Below are positions 25,480-35,616 of a stretch of 64,000 nucleotides of DNA, piece by piece (the first letter of the stretch is position 1; the number at the start of each line of letters is the position of its first letter). The position numbers were made by a program, and so were the translations under genes. Under the pieces are notes generated by a model. It did no database searches and was not told where the DNA came from. It worked only from the letters and a program-made list of their open reading frames with translations. The stretch is from Vibrio diabolicus (GTDB taxonomy: Bacteria > Pseudomonadota > Gammaproteobacteria > Enterobacterales > Vibrionaceae), in NCBI GenBank assembly GCA_001048675.1, contig CCKK01000002.1:434001-498000 (forward strand). The letters are read 5' to 3'.

Positions 25480-26016
25480 ATGTCAGAAGCTAAAGCTACT
25501 TTTGAGTATGCTATCTCAGACGCTGAACAGCTCTTAGAATGTTACGATCAGCTAAACGGGTGCAACTCAAATACTCAACCTCCAGAGGTGCTCAAGAGAG
25601 CTACTTTGATTATGACTCTTACTGCTTGGGAAACCTATGTAGAAGATGTGGCAAAAGAACTTGTAGATGCCAAGTATGGGGTAGTAATGGGCTCTCAACT
25701 AGGACGAATAGTAGAGAGTCGGCTTGAGGAGCACCTTAAGTATTTTAACAACCCAGGCTCTAAGAAAACGAAAGCTCTTTTCGAAGAATTTTTTGGTATT
25801 GATGTTACTGATGCTTGGGTATGGAATAGCTTTAAAACGGCTGATGAATCTCGAACGCAGCTGAACACATGGCTAAAAAAACGAGGGGAGGCTGTTCATC
25901 GCGCTCAAACCGATAGAACTGAAGCACACATCGTCAAGCGCGAAGAGCTAAATAAGTGCATCAGGTTTTTTCGAGAGTTAGTGTCCGTGACTGATGCAAG
26001 ATTATCAGATTTATGA
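25480..26016 (+). CDS. HEPN-type ribonuclease-like protein
   Basis: A 178-residue all-helical protein. The HEPN RX4H nuclease motif is visible as R135-GEAV-H140. The N-terminal helices (EYAISDAEQLLECYDQL, then LTAWETYVEDVAKELV) resemble the MAE_28990/MAE_18760-like HEPN families. HEPN proteins of this kind cleave RNA in toxin-antitoxin, CRISPR and abortive-infection systems. No MNT antitoxin or partner gene adjoins it, so regulation may rely on the unusual repeats directly in front of the start. A stand-alone HEPN effector is uncommon. Start choice rests on AGGA upstream. Confidence 0.75.
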   Translation: MSEAKATFEYAISDAEQLLECYDQLNGCNSNTQPPEVLKRATLIMTLTAWETYVEDVAKELVDAKYGVVMGSQLGRIVESRLEEHLKYFNNPGSKKTKALFEEFFGIDVTDAWVWNSFKTADESRTQLNTWLKKRGEAVHRAQTDRTEAHIVKREELNKCIRFFRELVSVTDARLSDL

Positions 26017-26476
26017 AAATAAAAGATTCAAGACAAAAACTTTAACTGTCAAAAATCCTTGTTTTAAAGAACCACTGATACAAAGTATGCAGCATATAGC
26101 TAACCGAGAGGTGTTCATGAGCAACAAAAGATATCCAGAAAAACTTATAGTTGCGCTGATAAACAGATCTCTAAAAAGGTATGATCACCATGATTAACTA
26201 GGTTTTGTTTGTGATTTTTTAACAAGGCTTAGACATCAGGCAACTAAAATTGATGCCTAGCTGAACAGATCGTAACTTCTTAAATTAGTCTTATCAATTT
26301 AGCTACAAAGTGGCACCCATAACTTGAAAATCATTTATTACCTGCATTTAATATCTTTATATCATATTGATTTAATGAATAAATTAATATTTTCTTGGTG
26401 TGGGTAGGGAGAGCGCTCTAAATGTCATTGCCTCAGATCTTCTTCATAAAGCACGAAGTAGCTTAAGGATGAATAA
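26017..26476. other. Intergenic region with IS3 OrfA-like scar
   Basis: About 460 AT-rich bases. Apart from the short OrfA-like remnant at 26117-26197, I see no gene. It separates the HEPN gene from the dynamin-like locus. Confidence 0.6.
26117..26197 (+). mobile_element. Possible IS3-family transposase OrfA N-terminal remnant
   Basis: An ATG preceded by GAGAGGTG opens MSNKRYPE, the hallmark first residues of many IS3-family OrfA proteins (which continue EEFKIEAVKQ). Here the sequence diverges after eight residues and stops at 26 residues, with no inverted repeats or OrfB found nearby. It is too short to be certain. Confidence 0.4.
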
Positions 26477-28569
26477 ATGAATCAACACTATCTTGATGCC
26501 CTTGCAAAAAGTAAGGCTGCTGCACAGGAAGAATACCGTTTTGTTAAAGGAAATTTAACAAACACGGATCATCTTGTTGCTGGTCTTAAGCAACAAATAT
26601 CAAGAGTTATAAATCAAAGTGACAACTTACTTGGGAATAAAGATTCGTCGAGTATTAAGCTGCATGAAATATCAAGAAGTCTGAATCATGAATTAGATTC
26701 GGCTATGCTCAAGCATAAGCAGTCCATTGTTCAACGAGCGAAGAAACTTGAAAAGTTCACAGTTATGCTTTTTGGTCGAACAATGGCTGGAAAAAGCACA
26801 ATTCGTGAAGCGATAACAGGTGGTGATGGTTCTACGATAGGACAAGGCGCCCAAAGGACAACCCGAGACATCAAAGAATATGAATGGCAAAACCTTCGAG
26901 TTGTAGATACTCCAGGTTTTGGGGCTTGGGGAGGTGAAGAAGATACAGCTATAGCCCATTCAATTGTTGAAGAAAGTGATCTTATTCTGTTCTTGTTAAG
27001 CTCCGATAGTGTGCAACTCTCGACAATTCAAGAGATTAAGGGGCTTAGCGCCAAAAATAAACCCGTAATATTCGTGCTTAATGTTAAGCAAGATCTAACT
27101 AAAAGAATTCACCGCAAACGCTTTTTAAAAGATGCTGAAGGATTCTTTTCACAAGAGAAAATCGGGGACACATTCAACGCTTAGAAGAGCTAGCAAGGGA
27201 TGAATTAGGCATCAGAGCTAATCGCCTTAAAATTGTACCGTTACACGCTCAAGCGGCTTATTTAGCAGGGAAGGAAAACGATCCAGCTGAAGCAGAGCGG
27301 CTATATAAAGCTAGCCGATTGCCAGATCTTTTTGATTTGTTAAGCACAGAAATCTCAACGAATGGTCCAGTGCGTCGTATTCAATCACTACTGGATGGTG
27401 CTTATAGTCACCTTGATTTTTTGGATCAGCATCTTATTGAAAACAAAAAACAGCTTAAGATATACACCAATACCGTTGATGAAAAAAGAAAACAATTTGA
27501 TTCATGGTTCAATGATTATCAAAAAGAGCTGCCTAGCTTAGTAGATAGAAAGGTTGATGGTATTTTTTCATCGTTTAAGCAGACAATAGGCTCTTTTGTT
27601 GATGATAATATTGAGAGCAAAGACTTTGATCGGCGTTGGAAAAGCCATCTTAAGAGTTCTGGGATTGAGGCCAGTATACAAAAGATAATGGCGGATCTCC
27701 AAGATGACGTGAAGAACAAAGTTGAGCAGTTTAATCGTGAAGTTAAGCAGGATATTGAATTTTCGCGTAAATTTAATTTTGACAGCCAAAACACATACGA
27801 CCCATTGGACTATAAACGTCTAACAGGTTGGGGAGGGGCAATAGCATCGGGGATTGCTTCCATAGCTTTTTTTAACTCTTGGAATCCAGTTGGCTGGACT
27901 TTTGCTGCGATAGCAACAGTCTTTAGTATTTTCAATTTCTTTTCTGATTCTCGTGAAAAGAAATTAAGAAACCAGAAAACGAAAGTGGCTAAAGATATTC
28001 GAGCAAGTATTGATAAACAGAAAGAAGCGTCAAAAAAAGAGATTGTTAGCTGGTTTAATAAAGATGTCCACAGCCGAGTCATTCAGGGGCTGCTGAAAGA
28101 CACAAAAGAGCTTGTTCATGGTCTAAATCAATTATGTCATTCACTAGAGCAAGGTTCGCAGCAATGTAACATGCTATTACGCAGTGTTAATCGCCGCCTT
28201 ATTCAACAAGGTGCATTGAGTGTAAGTGACCAACAAGCACCAGACATTAATAAAATTGTTCGAATTCCAGGAGAAGGCTGTTTCTTTACAGTCAATGGTT
28301 ATTTTAGAAATCCTGCACTTCTGAAGCAGGTTGGGCAATCTCTAAATGAATTTGTCACCGTTGTTTATGACGGAACACCTGAAAATATGATTTCACATGC
28401 TTTAGGTATTAACCACATAGCTAATTCGAAAGTGAAGATTATCAATAATCAGGCCACTGTGTATGTACCAAAAATATCAATTGGTAGAGTTATCGGACGA
28501 GCTGGATGGCGGATCAAATTGGTAACAGCTTTATTAAACCTTCGTATTAATGTAGTGGCATCAAATTAA
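26477..28569 (+). pseudogene. Dynamin-like GTPase, LeoBC-like (Eleos type), frameshifted
   Basis: From ATG 26477 (AAGGA upstream) a GTPase domain is clear: G1 FGRTMAGKST, G3 DTPGFG and a G4-like NVKQD. The frame as read stops at 27184. Adding one base to the GGGG run at 27164-27167 joins it to HIQRLEELARDELGIRANRL and on to 28569, for about 697 residues. The C-terminal part has a helical stalk-like region and a hydrophobic segment (ASGIASIAFFNSW, then GWTFAAIATVFSIF), as in bacterial dynamin-like proteins that act on membranes. It resembles the LeoBC partner of the Eleos defence system. It is 16 bases before the second GTPase gene. As read it is broken. Confidence 0.75.
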
Positions 28570-28585
28570 GGAAAAGGATCTGAAT

Positions 28586-30316
28586 ATGATTAATTTATCT
28601 TCATTCAAGAATGAAACCTCTCGTATACACAAGAAAGTCTTGGACGTTGTACAAAGCATTGAACCATCTTATACCGAGCAAATCACAGGCATGTTTGATG
28701 ATAAGGAAGTGGTACTTAAATTAGCTTTGGTCGGTCAATACAATGCAGGTAAGTCGAGTATTTTAAAAGCTCTGACGGGCGATGATGAGATAAAAATTGA
28801 CTCTAATATTTGCACTGATGAAGTCACTGCCTACAATTGGAACCGTATACAGGTTCTCGATACTCCTGGAGTACATGCTGGGCGCTCTGATCATGATCAG
28901 ACAACATATACGGCTATCGATGAGGCCGACCTTTTAATCTTTGTTATTACGAATGAATTGTTTGATGATGTGATCGGCAAGCATTTTCGACAACTTGCGT
29001 TTGAGCGGCATAAGGCGAAAGAAATCCTGCTTGTAGTCAATAAAATGGCTCGAGACAGTGGTACAGCAGAAACTAAAATTTCGTCCTTGCTTCCGGTATT
29101 GGAACCGATGCTACCGGAAGACTTCAATACTACTTTTATTGATGCCGAGTGTTATTTAGATGCCTTAGAAGAAGATGATGAACAAGATCGTGAGGATCTG
29201 TTTGAAGAAAGTAATTTTGAAGCACTCGTGACATCTATTAACAGTTTTGTGGAACAGAAAGGCTTCTTAGGTAAATTAACGACACCGCTTAGTAGTATGC
29301 AATCAACAGTACGCAAACTTAGGGAAGAAAAATCGGTTAGCAACCCTGAATAAAAACTGTTGATAGAACTACTTCACCGCAAGCTTTCTATTTTAAGAGA
29401 GGGAGAATTACGTCTAAAGCGCAAGATGACCGAAATGCTGAATAGTACTCTTTATGAGGTTTCTGGTTTCGGTGATGATTTAGCTGAAATGATCTGTGAA
29501 AGCAGTACCGAAGATGCCGTAAAAGCGAAATCAGATGAAGCTGAGACGCGCTGTAAGTTTGTAGTAGACAAATTGTCAGAAGATTTTGTTACTACAGTCC
29601 GTTCTCATGTCGAGCAAGTTACTTCTGAACTGGAACAGTTAGAGAAAAGCCAGCTAGCAAAAGCTTTAAATGATGCAATTGACCAAATCTCATCGGGTCA
29701 TGTGGCTGATAATATTACCCATATTGGCGATCAGATAAAGATTTCTGATTATGAAAGTGGCGCTAACGATCGCTATGCAAAACTTTCAAGTTGGGCGCAA
29801 AAAGGATTGAATTTCACCAGTGGAAGCGCTAAAGGTGTGAATGCTACGGCTAATAACTTAGGCAGTGCTGCAGGTGTATCTGGCAGCTCCTTGCACAATG
29901 GCGTAAAAATCGTAGGTAAATTTTTTGGTGTAAAATTTAAGCCATGGCAAGCAGTTAATATTGCCAAGAATATTGGTAATGTAGCTCGTTACCTTGGGCC
30001 TGCAATGGCTGTTATTGGAGTTGGTTTGCAAATCTATGATGATTTAAAACAGGAAGAACAACGAACTACAATGCGTGATGCACGAGCGAATATCCGTAGA
30101 GAGTTTCGTAAAATTGCCAAAGATTTAGAGCAACAATTCCAGGAGGGCATTTTGCATACAGTTAACGATATACATTGTGAGGAGATTCAGCAAACTCAAT
30201 CGACACTAGATGAAATCACTACAGGTAACTTTCAAGTCTGTCAACAGCTTACAGAGTTAAGTGAATTGGAAAAAGAACTTGGAAACCTAATTGTAAAAAT
30301 CCAGCAGTCAGTATAA
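28586..30316 (+). pseudogene. Dynamin-like GTPase, LeoA-like (Eleos type), interrupted by a TAA
   Basis: G1 GQYNAGKSS, G3 DTPGVHAG and G4 NKMARD lie in the first 180 residues. The frame is closed by an in-frame TAA at 29351-29353 (SVSNPE, then KLLIELLHRKLS), with no frame change: both halves share a frame and together make 576 residues, the size of E. coli LeoA, a bacterial dynamin. The C-terminal part has a hydrophobic and glycine-rich region (TANNLGSAAGVSG, VARYLGPAMAVIGVG). The gene follows the LeoBC-like gene with a 16-base gap, forming one operon. LeoA/LeoBC (Eleos) is an anti-phage system; the disruption of both genes suggests decay or base errors. Confidence 0.75.
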
Positions 30317-30781
30317 CTCTCACATGCTAGCTTGCCCTAACTAACGAAGCTAGCACAAAAGTTTCTAAGTAACTTAATAGGTTTTAGCGGACGCACGGTC
30401 CTATGCAATGGAGATCGGTAACAAGGGAAGGACTCAGTTTCTTGAATTTAAATGCTGAAAGTAACTTTCTTACCGATAGCACTGAACTAAATTTGTAAAC
30501 TCACAAAAATATCAATTTATGGTTGTTTTATGCAATATCAACATATGGTTGTTTTTTTGTAACTGACTGAAATCTATTCCATTACAATTATCAATTTATG
30601 GTTGTTTCAACAACAAGTGCTGAAATAACCATAAATTGATATTTAAACCATGTATTGATATTTGGTGCAAATATAATTGATATTGCCTCTTCATAAGTCT
30701 ATGACTCTTTAAGTTTATGACATTTTTTGAAGAGGCAATTTTATATCTGCTTTAGGATGAGATACTTGCTACTATCTCGGT
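30317..30781. other. Convergent intergenic region with iteron-like repeats
   Basis: About 465 AT-rich bases between two genes that point at it, so it is not a promoter for either. It holds five copies of a 20-bp repeat and a 12-bp-stem hairpin (30682-30739, arms ATTGCCTCTTCA). Confidence 0.7.
30509..30661. repeat. Five-copy 20-bp repeat array (three direct, two inverted)
   Basis: Consensus ATATCAATTTATGGTTGTTT at 30509-30528, 30535-30554 and 30588-30607; reverse copies at 30623-30642 and near 30643-30661. Spacing is uneven, unlike CRISPR. The arrangement resembles iterons or a cooperative operator cluster. Confidence 0.65.
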
Positions 30782-32185
30782 TTAATCTAATACTGATTGA
30801 ATAATATCAAACGCTTCTTCTATTTTTGGGGTAGGGATAATACCAAATCCAAATAAGATGGCGTTAGAATGATTGTTGATAGAAAAATGCGATGATGGGT
30901 AAACCGCTACTTTTGATGAAGCAAGCTTATTCACCATTTGTGTCGCGCACCCCGATACTTCAGCTGCTATATGCAATCCACCTTGGCTTGGAATACGTTG
31001 TAAGCAATCTACGTTGTCAATTAATTGAGTGAGTTTCTGATACCTTTCGCTATAGATTTTATTCATATTGAGTAAATGGTGAGAGAAATGACCGTCACGC
31101 ATGAATTCGTCAAGTAGGATTTGAGACACCACAGATGTACTTCGTCCCAAGTGCCATAACATATTTGAAATTGGATCTATTAAAGATTTTGGCGGAATCA
31201 TATAGCCAATGCGTAAGCCGGGAAATAGTATTTTAGAGAAACTGCCTATCATAATGACGCAGTCATTTTTGTCTTGTGACTTGAGAGCTTGCTTACTGGT
31301 ATTGAGATAGTGATATTCCGCATCATAATCATCTTCGATAATGATTGCGTTGTTAACTTCTGCCCATCTCAGCAGTTCTAACTTCCTTTCAACTGAGTAG
31401 CTAAAGCCTAAAGGGAACTGATGACTAGGCGTTGTATAAATAATTTTGGTATTAGAAGGGATTGATTCAACGACAACGCCTTGGTCGTCCATCGGCACGG
31501 TGCCTATTTGCGCGCCAAGCAATCGAGCTTGATTTCGAAAAACAGGATATCCTGGATCTTCCGTCGACACGAGGTCCCCCGGAGAGAGTAATGTAAGGAG
31601 AGTCGTCATTATTGCCTGCTGGCACCCTTGCGTAATGATGATGTCTTCAGGATCACAGATTACGCCTCTCGAATGTCTTACATACTCGCAGATAGACTCT
31701 CGTAAACAAGCTAGTCCTTGCAAATCACCACCATGTGCAAACTCTGGAGTTAATGCATTGAGCCTACTCAGTCTTGAGTGTCGCCAAATATGCTTTGCTA
31801 TTCTCTGATGATCAGGAACGCCTAAAGTGAAGTCATAGTCTAGATTCTTTGGTGTGATGATCTCTGGCTTTTTCGCTGCGTTAGTGCCAAACACCCCTAG
31901 TTGGTAGTGTTTTATTGGTCTCTTATCTTGATTCACCGTTTGTTCTAGAGCATTACTTACGTACGTGCCAGACCCTGCCTTTTTTACTATCCACCCCTCG
32001 AACTGAAGTCGCTCATACACCGAAATGACAGTGTTTCTTGCTATGCCTAACTTTTTTGACAACATGCGAGTCGACGGTAATCTCTCATTTGATCGTAATC
32101 TGCCTTCTAATATCCCTTGGTATATCTCGGAATAAAGCTGTTGGCTGGTGACTTTTCCAGTTTCGAAGTGTAGTGAAAATGGCAT
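30782..32185 (-). CDS. MocR/GntR-family regulator with aminotransferase-like domain
   Basis: A 467-residue protein with an N-terminal GntR winged helix (SQQLYSEIYQGILEGRLRSNERLPS, then NTVISVYERLQ) and a fold-type I aminotransferase domain, including the PLP-lysine context SFSKILFPGLRIGY. MocR proteins (PdxR, GabR) use PLP as a cofactor for sensing and are not enzymes. It is divergent from the beta-lactamase gene, with an operator-like region between them, so it may regulate that operon, which would be unusual (AmpR is the usual partner). This regulatory link is an inference. Confidence 0.88.
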   Translation of the reverse strand: MPFSLHFETGKVTSQQLYSEIYQGILEGRLRSNERLPSTRMLSKKLGIARNTVISVYERLQFEGWIVKKAGSGTYVSNALEQTVNQDKRPIKHYQLGVFGTNAAKKPEIITPKNLDYDFTLGVPDHQRIAKHIWRHSRLSRLNALTPEFAHGGDLQGLACLRESICEYVRHSRGVICDPEDIIITQGCQQAIMTTLLTLLSPGDLVSTEDPGYPVFRNQARLLGAQIGTVPMDDQGVVVESIPSNTKIIYTTPSHQFPLGFSYSVERKLELLRWAEVNNAIIIEDDYDAEYHYLNTSKQALKSQDKNDCVIMIGSFSKILFPGLRIGYMIPPKSLIDPISNMLWHLGRSTSVVSQILLDEFMRDGHFSHHLLNMNKIYSERYQKLTQLIDNVDCLQRIPSQGGLHIAAEVSGCATQMVNKLASSKVAVYPSSHFSINNHSNAILFGFGIIPTPKIEEAFDIIQSVLD

Positions 32186-32544
32186 CGTTTTCTCTGTAGA
32201 CGTTGAAAAGTGGTTCTAAAGCGTTGTGAGGATGTGGATCTGTATATACCAAGTATATCTACCTAGTATACCGTTATCTTGGTATGGAGAAAGCGCATTT
32301 GCGTACACTATTTCCTCATTTTGCAAACGGATGTTACTTACATTCGTATCTAATCGGCCTACCTATCAACGGTGATCAGGTTTAAACCTGTTTATATCGC
32401 ACTAAAAATTTGAAGACACAGTGTTATTCATCGGGGGTTAACGATTGGAGTTATTCAAGTCAGGATTACTTTTATATAAAAAGCTAAAAGCCTTGGAATA
32501 AACTAGAAATTAATTATAAGTGAAAATTAAAAATTGAGGGTTCA
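32186..32544. promoter_or_regulatory. Divergent MocR/ampC promoter region
   Basis: The region between the MocR and beta-lactamase genes. Near 32244-32258 is a 15-bp near-palindrome (ATATAC-CAA-GTATAT), and ATACCAAG (32246-32253) is repeated inverted as CTTGGTAT (32278-32285). Such paired sites are typical of MocR binding. The rest is AT-rich with no gene. Confidence 0.6.
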
Positions 32545-33696
32545 ATGAAATTAAACAATGCCTTGGTGGCTATTTTATCGCTCACGTCTTTCGTCACGTT
32601 TGCGAAAACGGAGTTAACGGTTAGCAGTCAATTAAAGAGCGTAGTTGATGAATGTGCTAAAGGATTAATGAACGAATACGACATTCCGGGGTTGGCTGTT
32701 GCAGTAACGATTGATGGTAAGCGTTATTTTTACAATTACGGTTTCGCTGACGAAAGTACGGGGAGTTTAGTCACCAACGACACAATTTTTGAACTCGGCT
32801 CTATCAGTAAAACTTTTGCCGCTACTTTGACTGGGTACGCCCAAGCAAAAGGTAAGCTGAACATGGATGACAAGGTTAAGGATTATATTCCAGAATTAGA
32901 AAATAGTATTCTGGGAAATACCAAGCTAGTTCATGTCGCAACCTACACTGCAGGTGGCCTACCATTGCAATTCCCTAGCGAAGTAACGAACGACGCTGAA
33001 ATGATGCAGTACTACAAAACGTGGAAACCGGAGTACGAAGCCGGTACTAAGAGGAAGTACTCAAACCCTAGTATTGGTCTATTTGGCTACATCGGTGCCT
33101 TGAGTATGAAGTCAGACTATACGGAAATGATGGAAACCCTAATCCTGCCTAAGCTCGGTATGGCTAATACGTTTGTCGATGTACCAAAGGATAAGCTTAA
33201 CAACTATGCTTTTGGTTATAGTTCTGAGGGAAAACCCGTTAGAGTTAATCCAGGTATTCTTGATGCACAAGCCTATGGTATTAAATCAACAAGCTTAGAT
33301 ATGCTTCAATATATCGAAGCAAATATGGGTCAAGCGCAACTTAATACTGATATAGAGAATGCGCTAGAGCGAACTCATACTAAGTATTTTGATACCGACA
33401 CGTTTACACAAGCCGTAGGATGGGAAGGTTATGATTACCCCGTTTCACTTTCGCAATTATTGAAGGGTAACTCCAGCGATGTAATTCTCAACGCTAAACC
33501 GGTTCAAGCAAGTGTATCTGGTACTCTCGGTCGTGACGTTTGGTATAACAAAACGGGCTCAACAGGTGGCTTTGGGGCATATGTCGCGTATGTACCCTCT
33601 GAAAAAATAGGCATAGTGATTCTGGCGAATAAAAACTACCCTAATGCAGAAAGAGTAGAGGCTGCCTACAATATTATTAGCTCGGTGGTGAAGTAA
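32545..33696 (+). CDS. Class C beta-lactamase (AmpC family)
   Basis: A 383-residue precursor with an N-terminal signal peptide (about 20 residues, ending VTFA). The serine beta-lactamase motifs are in register for class C: S86-ISK89, Y172-S-N174 and K336-T-G338. Length and spacing match AmpC-type cephalosporinases. It would hydrolyse cephalosporins and other beta-lactams in the periplasm. It is divergent from the MocR regulator and precedes a CatB-like gene on the same strand by about 95 bases. No AmpR or inverted repeats of mobile resistance elements were seen, so this is probably an island-borne or chromosomal species-type enzyme. Spectrum cannot be read from sequence. Confidence 0.9.
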   Translation: MKLNNALVAILSLTSFVTFAKTELTVSSQLKSVVDECAKGLMNEYDIPGLAVAVTIDGKRYFYNYGFADESTGSLVTNDTIFELGSISKTFAATLTGYAQAKGKLNMDDKVKDYIPELENSILGNTKLVHVATYTAGGLPLQFPSEVTNDAEMMQYYKTWKPEYEAGTKRKYSNPSIGLFGYIGALSMKSDYTEMMETLILPKLGMANTFVDVPKDKLNNYAFGYSSEGKPVRVNPGILDAQAYGIKSTSLDMLQYIEANMGQAQLNTDIENALERTHTKYFDTDTFTQAVGWEGYDYPVSLSQLLKGNSSDVILNAKPVQASVSGTLGRDVWYNKTGSTGGFGAYVAYVPSEKIGIVILANKNYPNAERVEAAYNIISSVVK

Positions 33697-33790
33697 ATTA
33701 TAGTGGTAATAGGCACTACGTAATTATTAGCGCTTATTTAGATACATACTATCTGCATTGTTTTATTCGATAGTATTTATAGGAGTATTC

Positions 33791-34435
33791 ATGAAAACTA
33801 AGCATTGGTCTAAGGTGACTTTGCTACATGAAGTTGTTACGAATCCAAATATAACGATTAAAGGTAAACATAGTTATTACAGTGATTGTTGGGACGCGGG
33901 TTTTGAGGAGTCCGTTGTAAGATATCTACAAGGCGATGAGTTCAGTCGAGATTGGGAACCAAAATGGAAGATTGATAAGTTACATATAGGTGACTTTGTC
34001 TGTATTGCAGCGGAAGTTGTGATTGTTATGGGGGGAAATAGTACACATAGAGCTGATTGGTTCTCCTTGTACCCATTTATGGACTTTATTGAAGAAGCGT
34101 ATGTCGGGAAAGGAGATACTCACATTGGCGATGGCGCCTGGCTCGGTATGCGATCCATGATAATGCCGGGTGTGACTATCGGAGAAGGAGCAATCGTTGC
34201 GGCAAACAGCGTGGTGACGAAAGATGTTGAGCCTTACAGCATGGTTGCAGGCTCACCAGCTAAGCATGTCAAATATCGCTTTTCTCGAGAGACGATAGAC
34301 GAACTGCTCGCCCTTAGGATATATGATTGGCCTGATAAGAAAATCGACAGCCTGAAGAGATTGTTATGTTCAGACGATTTAGAAGGGCTGAAAAAGGCAA
34401 GCGCTGAATACGATAGAAACCATTCAGTAGAGTGA
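33791..34435 (+). CDS. CatB-like xenobiotic acetyltransferase
   Basis: From ATG 33791 (GGAG upstream) 214 residues; the longer frame from 33758 lacks a good site. It starts in CatB style (NPNITIKGKHSYYSDCW) and continues with left-handed beta-helix hexapeptide repeats (HIGDGAWLGMRSMIMPGVTI, then GEGAIVAANSVVTKD) and the PYSMVAGSPAK block of xenobiotic acetyltransferases. CatB enzymes acetylate chloramphenicol; Vat relatives acetylate streptogramin A. The His of the catalytic site in STHRADW is present. It follows the beta-lactamase, with a terminator after it. Which drug it modifies is not certain. Confidence 0.85.
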   Translation: MKTKHWSKVTLLHEVVTNPNITIKGKHSYYSDCWDAGFEESVVRYLQGDEFSRDWEPKWKIDKLHIGDFVCIAAEVVIVMGGNSTHRADWFSLYPFMDFIEEAYVGKGDTHIGDGAWLGMRSMIMPGVTIGEGAIVAANSVVTKDVEPYSMVAGSPAKHVKYRFSRETIDELLALRIYDWPDKKIDSLKRLLCSDDLEGLKKASAEYDRNHSVE

Positions 34436-34460
34436 CGATGTCACTATTTTAAAAAACAGA

Positions 34461-34486
34461 AGAGGCTCATTATAGAGCCTCTTTTT
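34461..34486 (+). terminator. Intrinsic terminator after catB-like gene
   Basis: Stem AGAGGCTC/GAGCCTCT with a six-base loop and a following T run. It ends the beta-lactamase/acetyltransferase unit and faces the korB gene. Confidence 0.88.
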
Positions 34487-34618
34487 AGTGTGATGGATAT
34501 CTGCAACCACCACACTTCCTTATCAACTCATCATTCAGTAAGTCGCCAACTAGAATCGGAAACTTTTTAGTTTCATCTTTGCAGGAAAGGTTACCTCAAT
34601 AGCTGGCTCTTTCAATTG

Positions 34619-35616
34619 TTAGCAGAGACGCTCATAACTGTTTTGTTTGAGCAATTCGGTTAAGTCGCCTTGACCATATTTTAGAGTTGCTTGGTGTTTT
34701 TGATGTTGAATGACCTGATCAAAAGTAGGTCGAGTCACTGAACGAAAAACGCCCACGGGTACGGGAAAGTCTGGATAGCTCAAGTTAGCAAGCGCGTAAG
34801 CATAGTATGACTCCTCGCATTGACTGGAGTGGAGCAAAAGGTTCGGGGCCTCTGATTCGACAATCTCGAAACCAAACCCTCTATTGATCAACGCTTTTGA
34901 GTGTGTTTTACCAAACAATAACGGTTCATTATCTGAGAGATAAAGTAGATGTTCGCTTCTATTAGCTGGGCCGTTGTAAGGTTCGTGCACTTTATCGTTA
35001 AAAATGACGCAGTTTTGCAGGATTTCAACCACAGCAGTGCCCGAATGCGCGGCGGCAGCCTCTAACACCATCGTCATGTGTGTAGGATCATTGTCTGATG
35101 TTCGTGCTATGAACGTAGCACCTGCGGATGCTGCTAATGCCAGAGGTTTAAGCGCTTGATCGGGAGAACCTTCAGGACTCGACTTAGAAATGAAGCCCTG
35201 TTCGCTTGTCGGGGAAATTGGCCTTTGGTCAGTCCATAGACAGCATTATTAAAAAGCAAAATTTTAATGTCTTGGTTGCGTCGAATCGCGTGAATAAAGT
35301 GATTACCGCCAATACTCAGTGCGTCACCATCGCCAGTTACAACCCAAACATCTAACTCTGGGTTGCTCGCTTTTACACCAGTAGCGATGGCAGGGGCACG
35401 GCCGTGAATCGTATGAAATCCATAAGTATCGAGATAATAAGGAAAACGAGATGAGCAGCCGATCCCTGAGATGAATACGGTGTTCTCTTTAGTTCGACCT
35501 AATCGTGCTAGAACGGACTGCATCGTTTTTAATACGTTAAAATCACCACAGCCTCGACACCATTTGACTTCAACATCAGAAGCGAAATCTTTGCGGTTGA
35601 GTACCTTAGTCGTCAT
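34619..35616 (-). pseudogene. korB: 2-oxoacid:ferredoxin oxidoreductase beta subunit, frameshifted
   Basis: The N-terminal part has the ThDP/FeS-type start ([14 protein letters not shown]), [16 protein letters not shown] blocks and the ThDP-binding [10 protein letters not shown]...[12 protein letters not shown] one-base deletion at the TTTCCCC context near 35211-35217 then changes frame. Adding a base restores [20 protein letters not shown] and the rest to 34619, for about 332 residues, the normal length of KorB. The enzyme oxidatively decarboxylates a 2-oxoacid such as 2-oxoglutarate with ferredoxin. It follows korA by a short overlap. Its alpha partner is also frameshifted, so the operon is either decayed or affected by base errors. 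Confidence 0.8.

Noticed and set aside
25994..26197. A 67-residue open frame overlapping the HEPN gene end
   Set aside because: No ribosome-binding site at its start and no recognisable family; only its last part resembles an IS3 OrfA start, which is listed separately as a remnant.
29354..30316. An independent gene starting at TTG 29360
   Set aside because: No ribosome-binding site, and the sequence continues the GTPase in the same frame after the TAA, giving the normal LeoA length.
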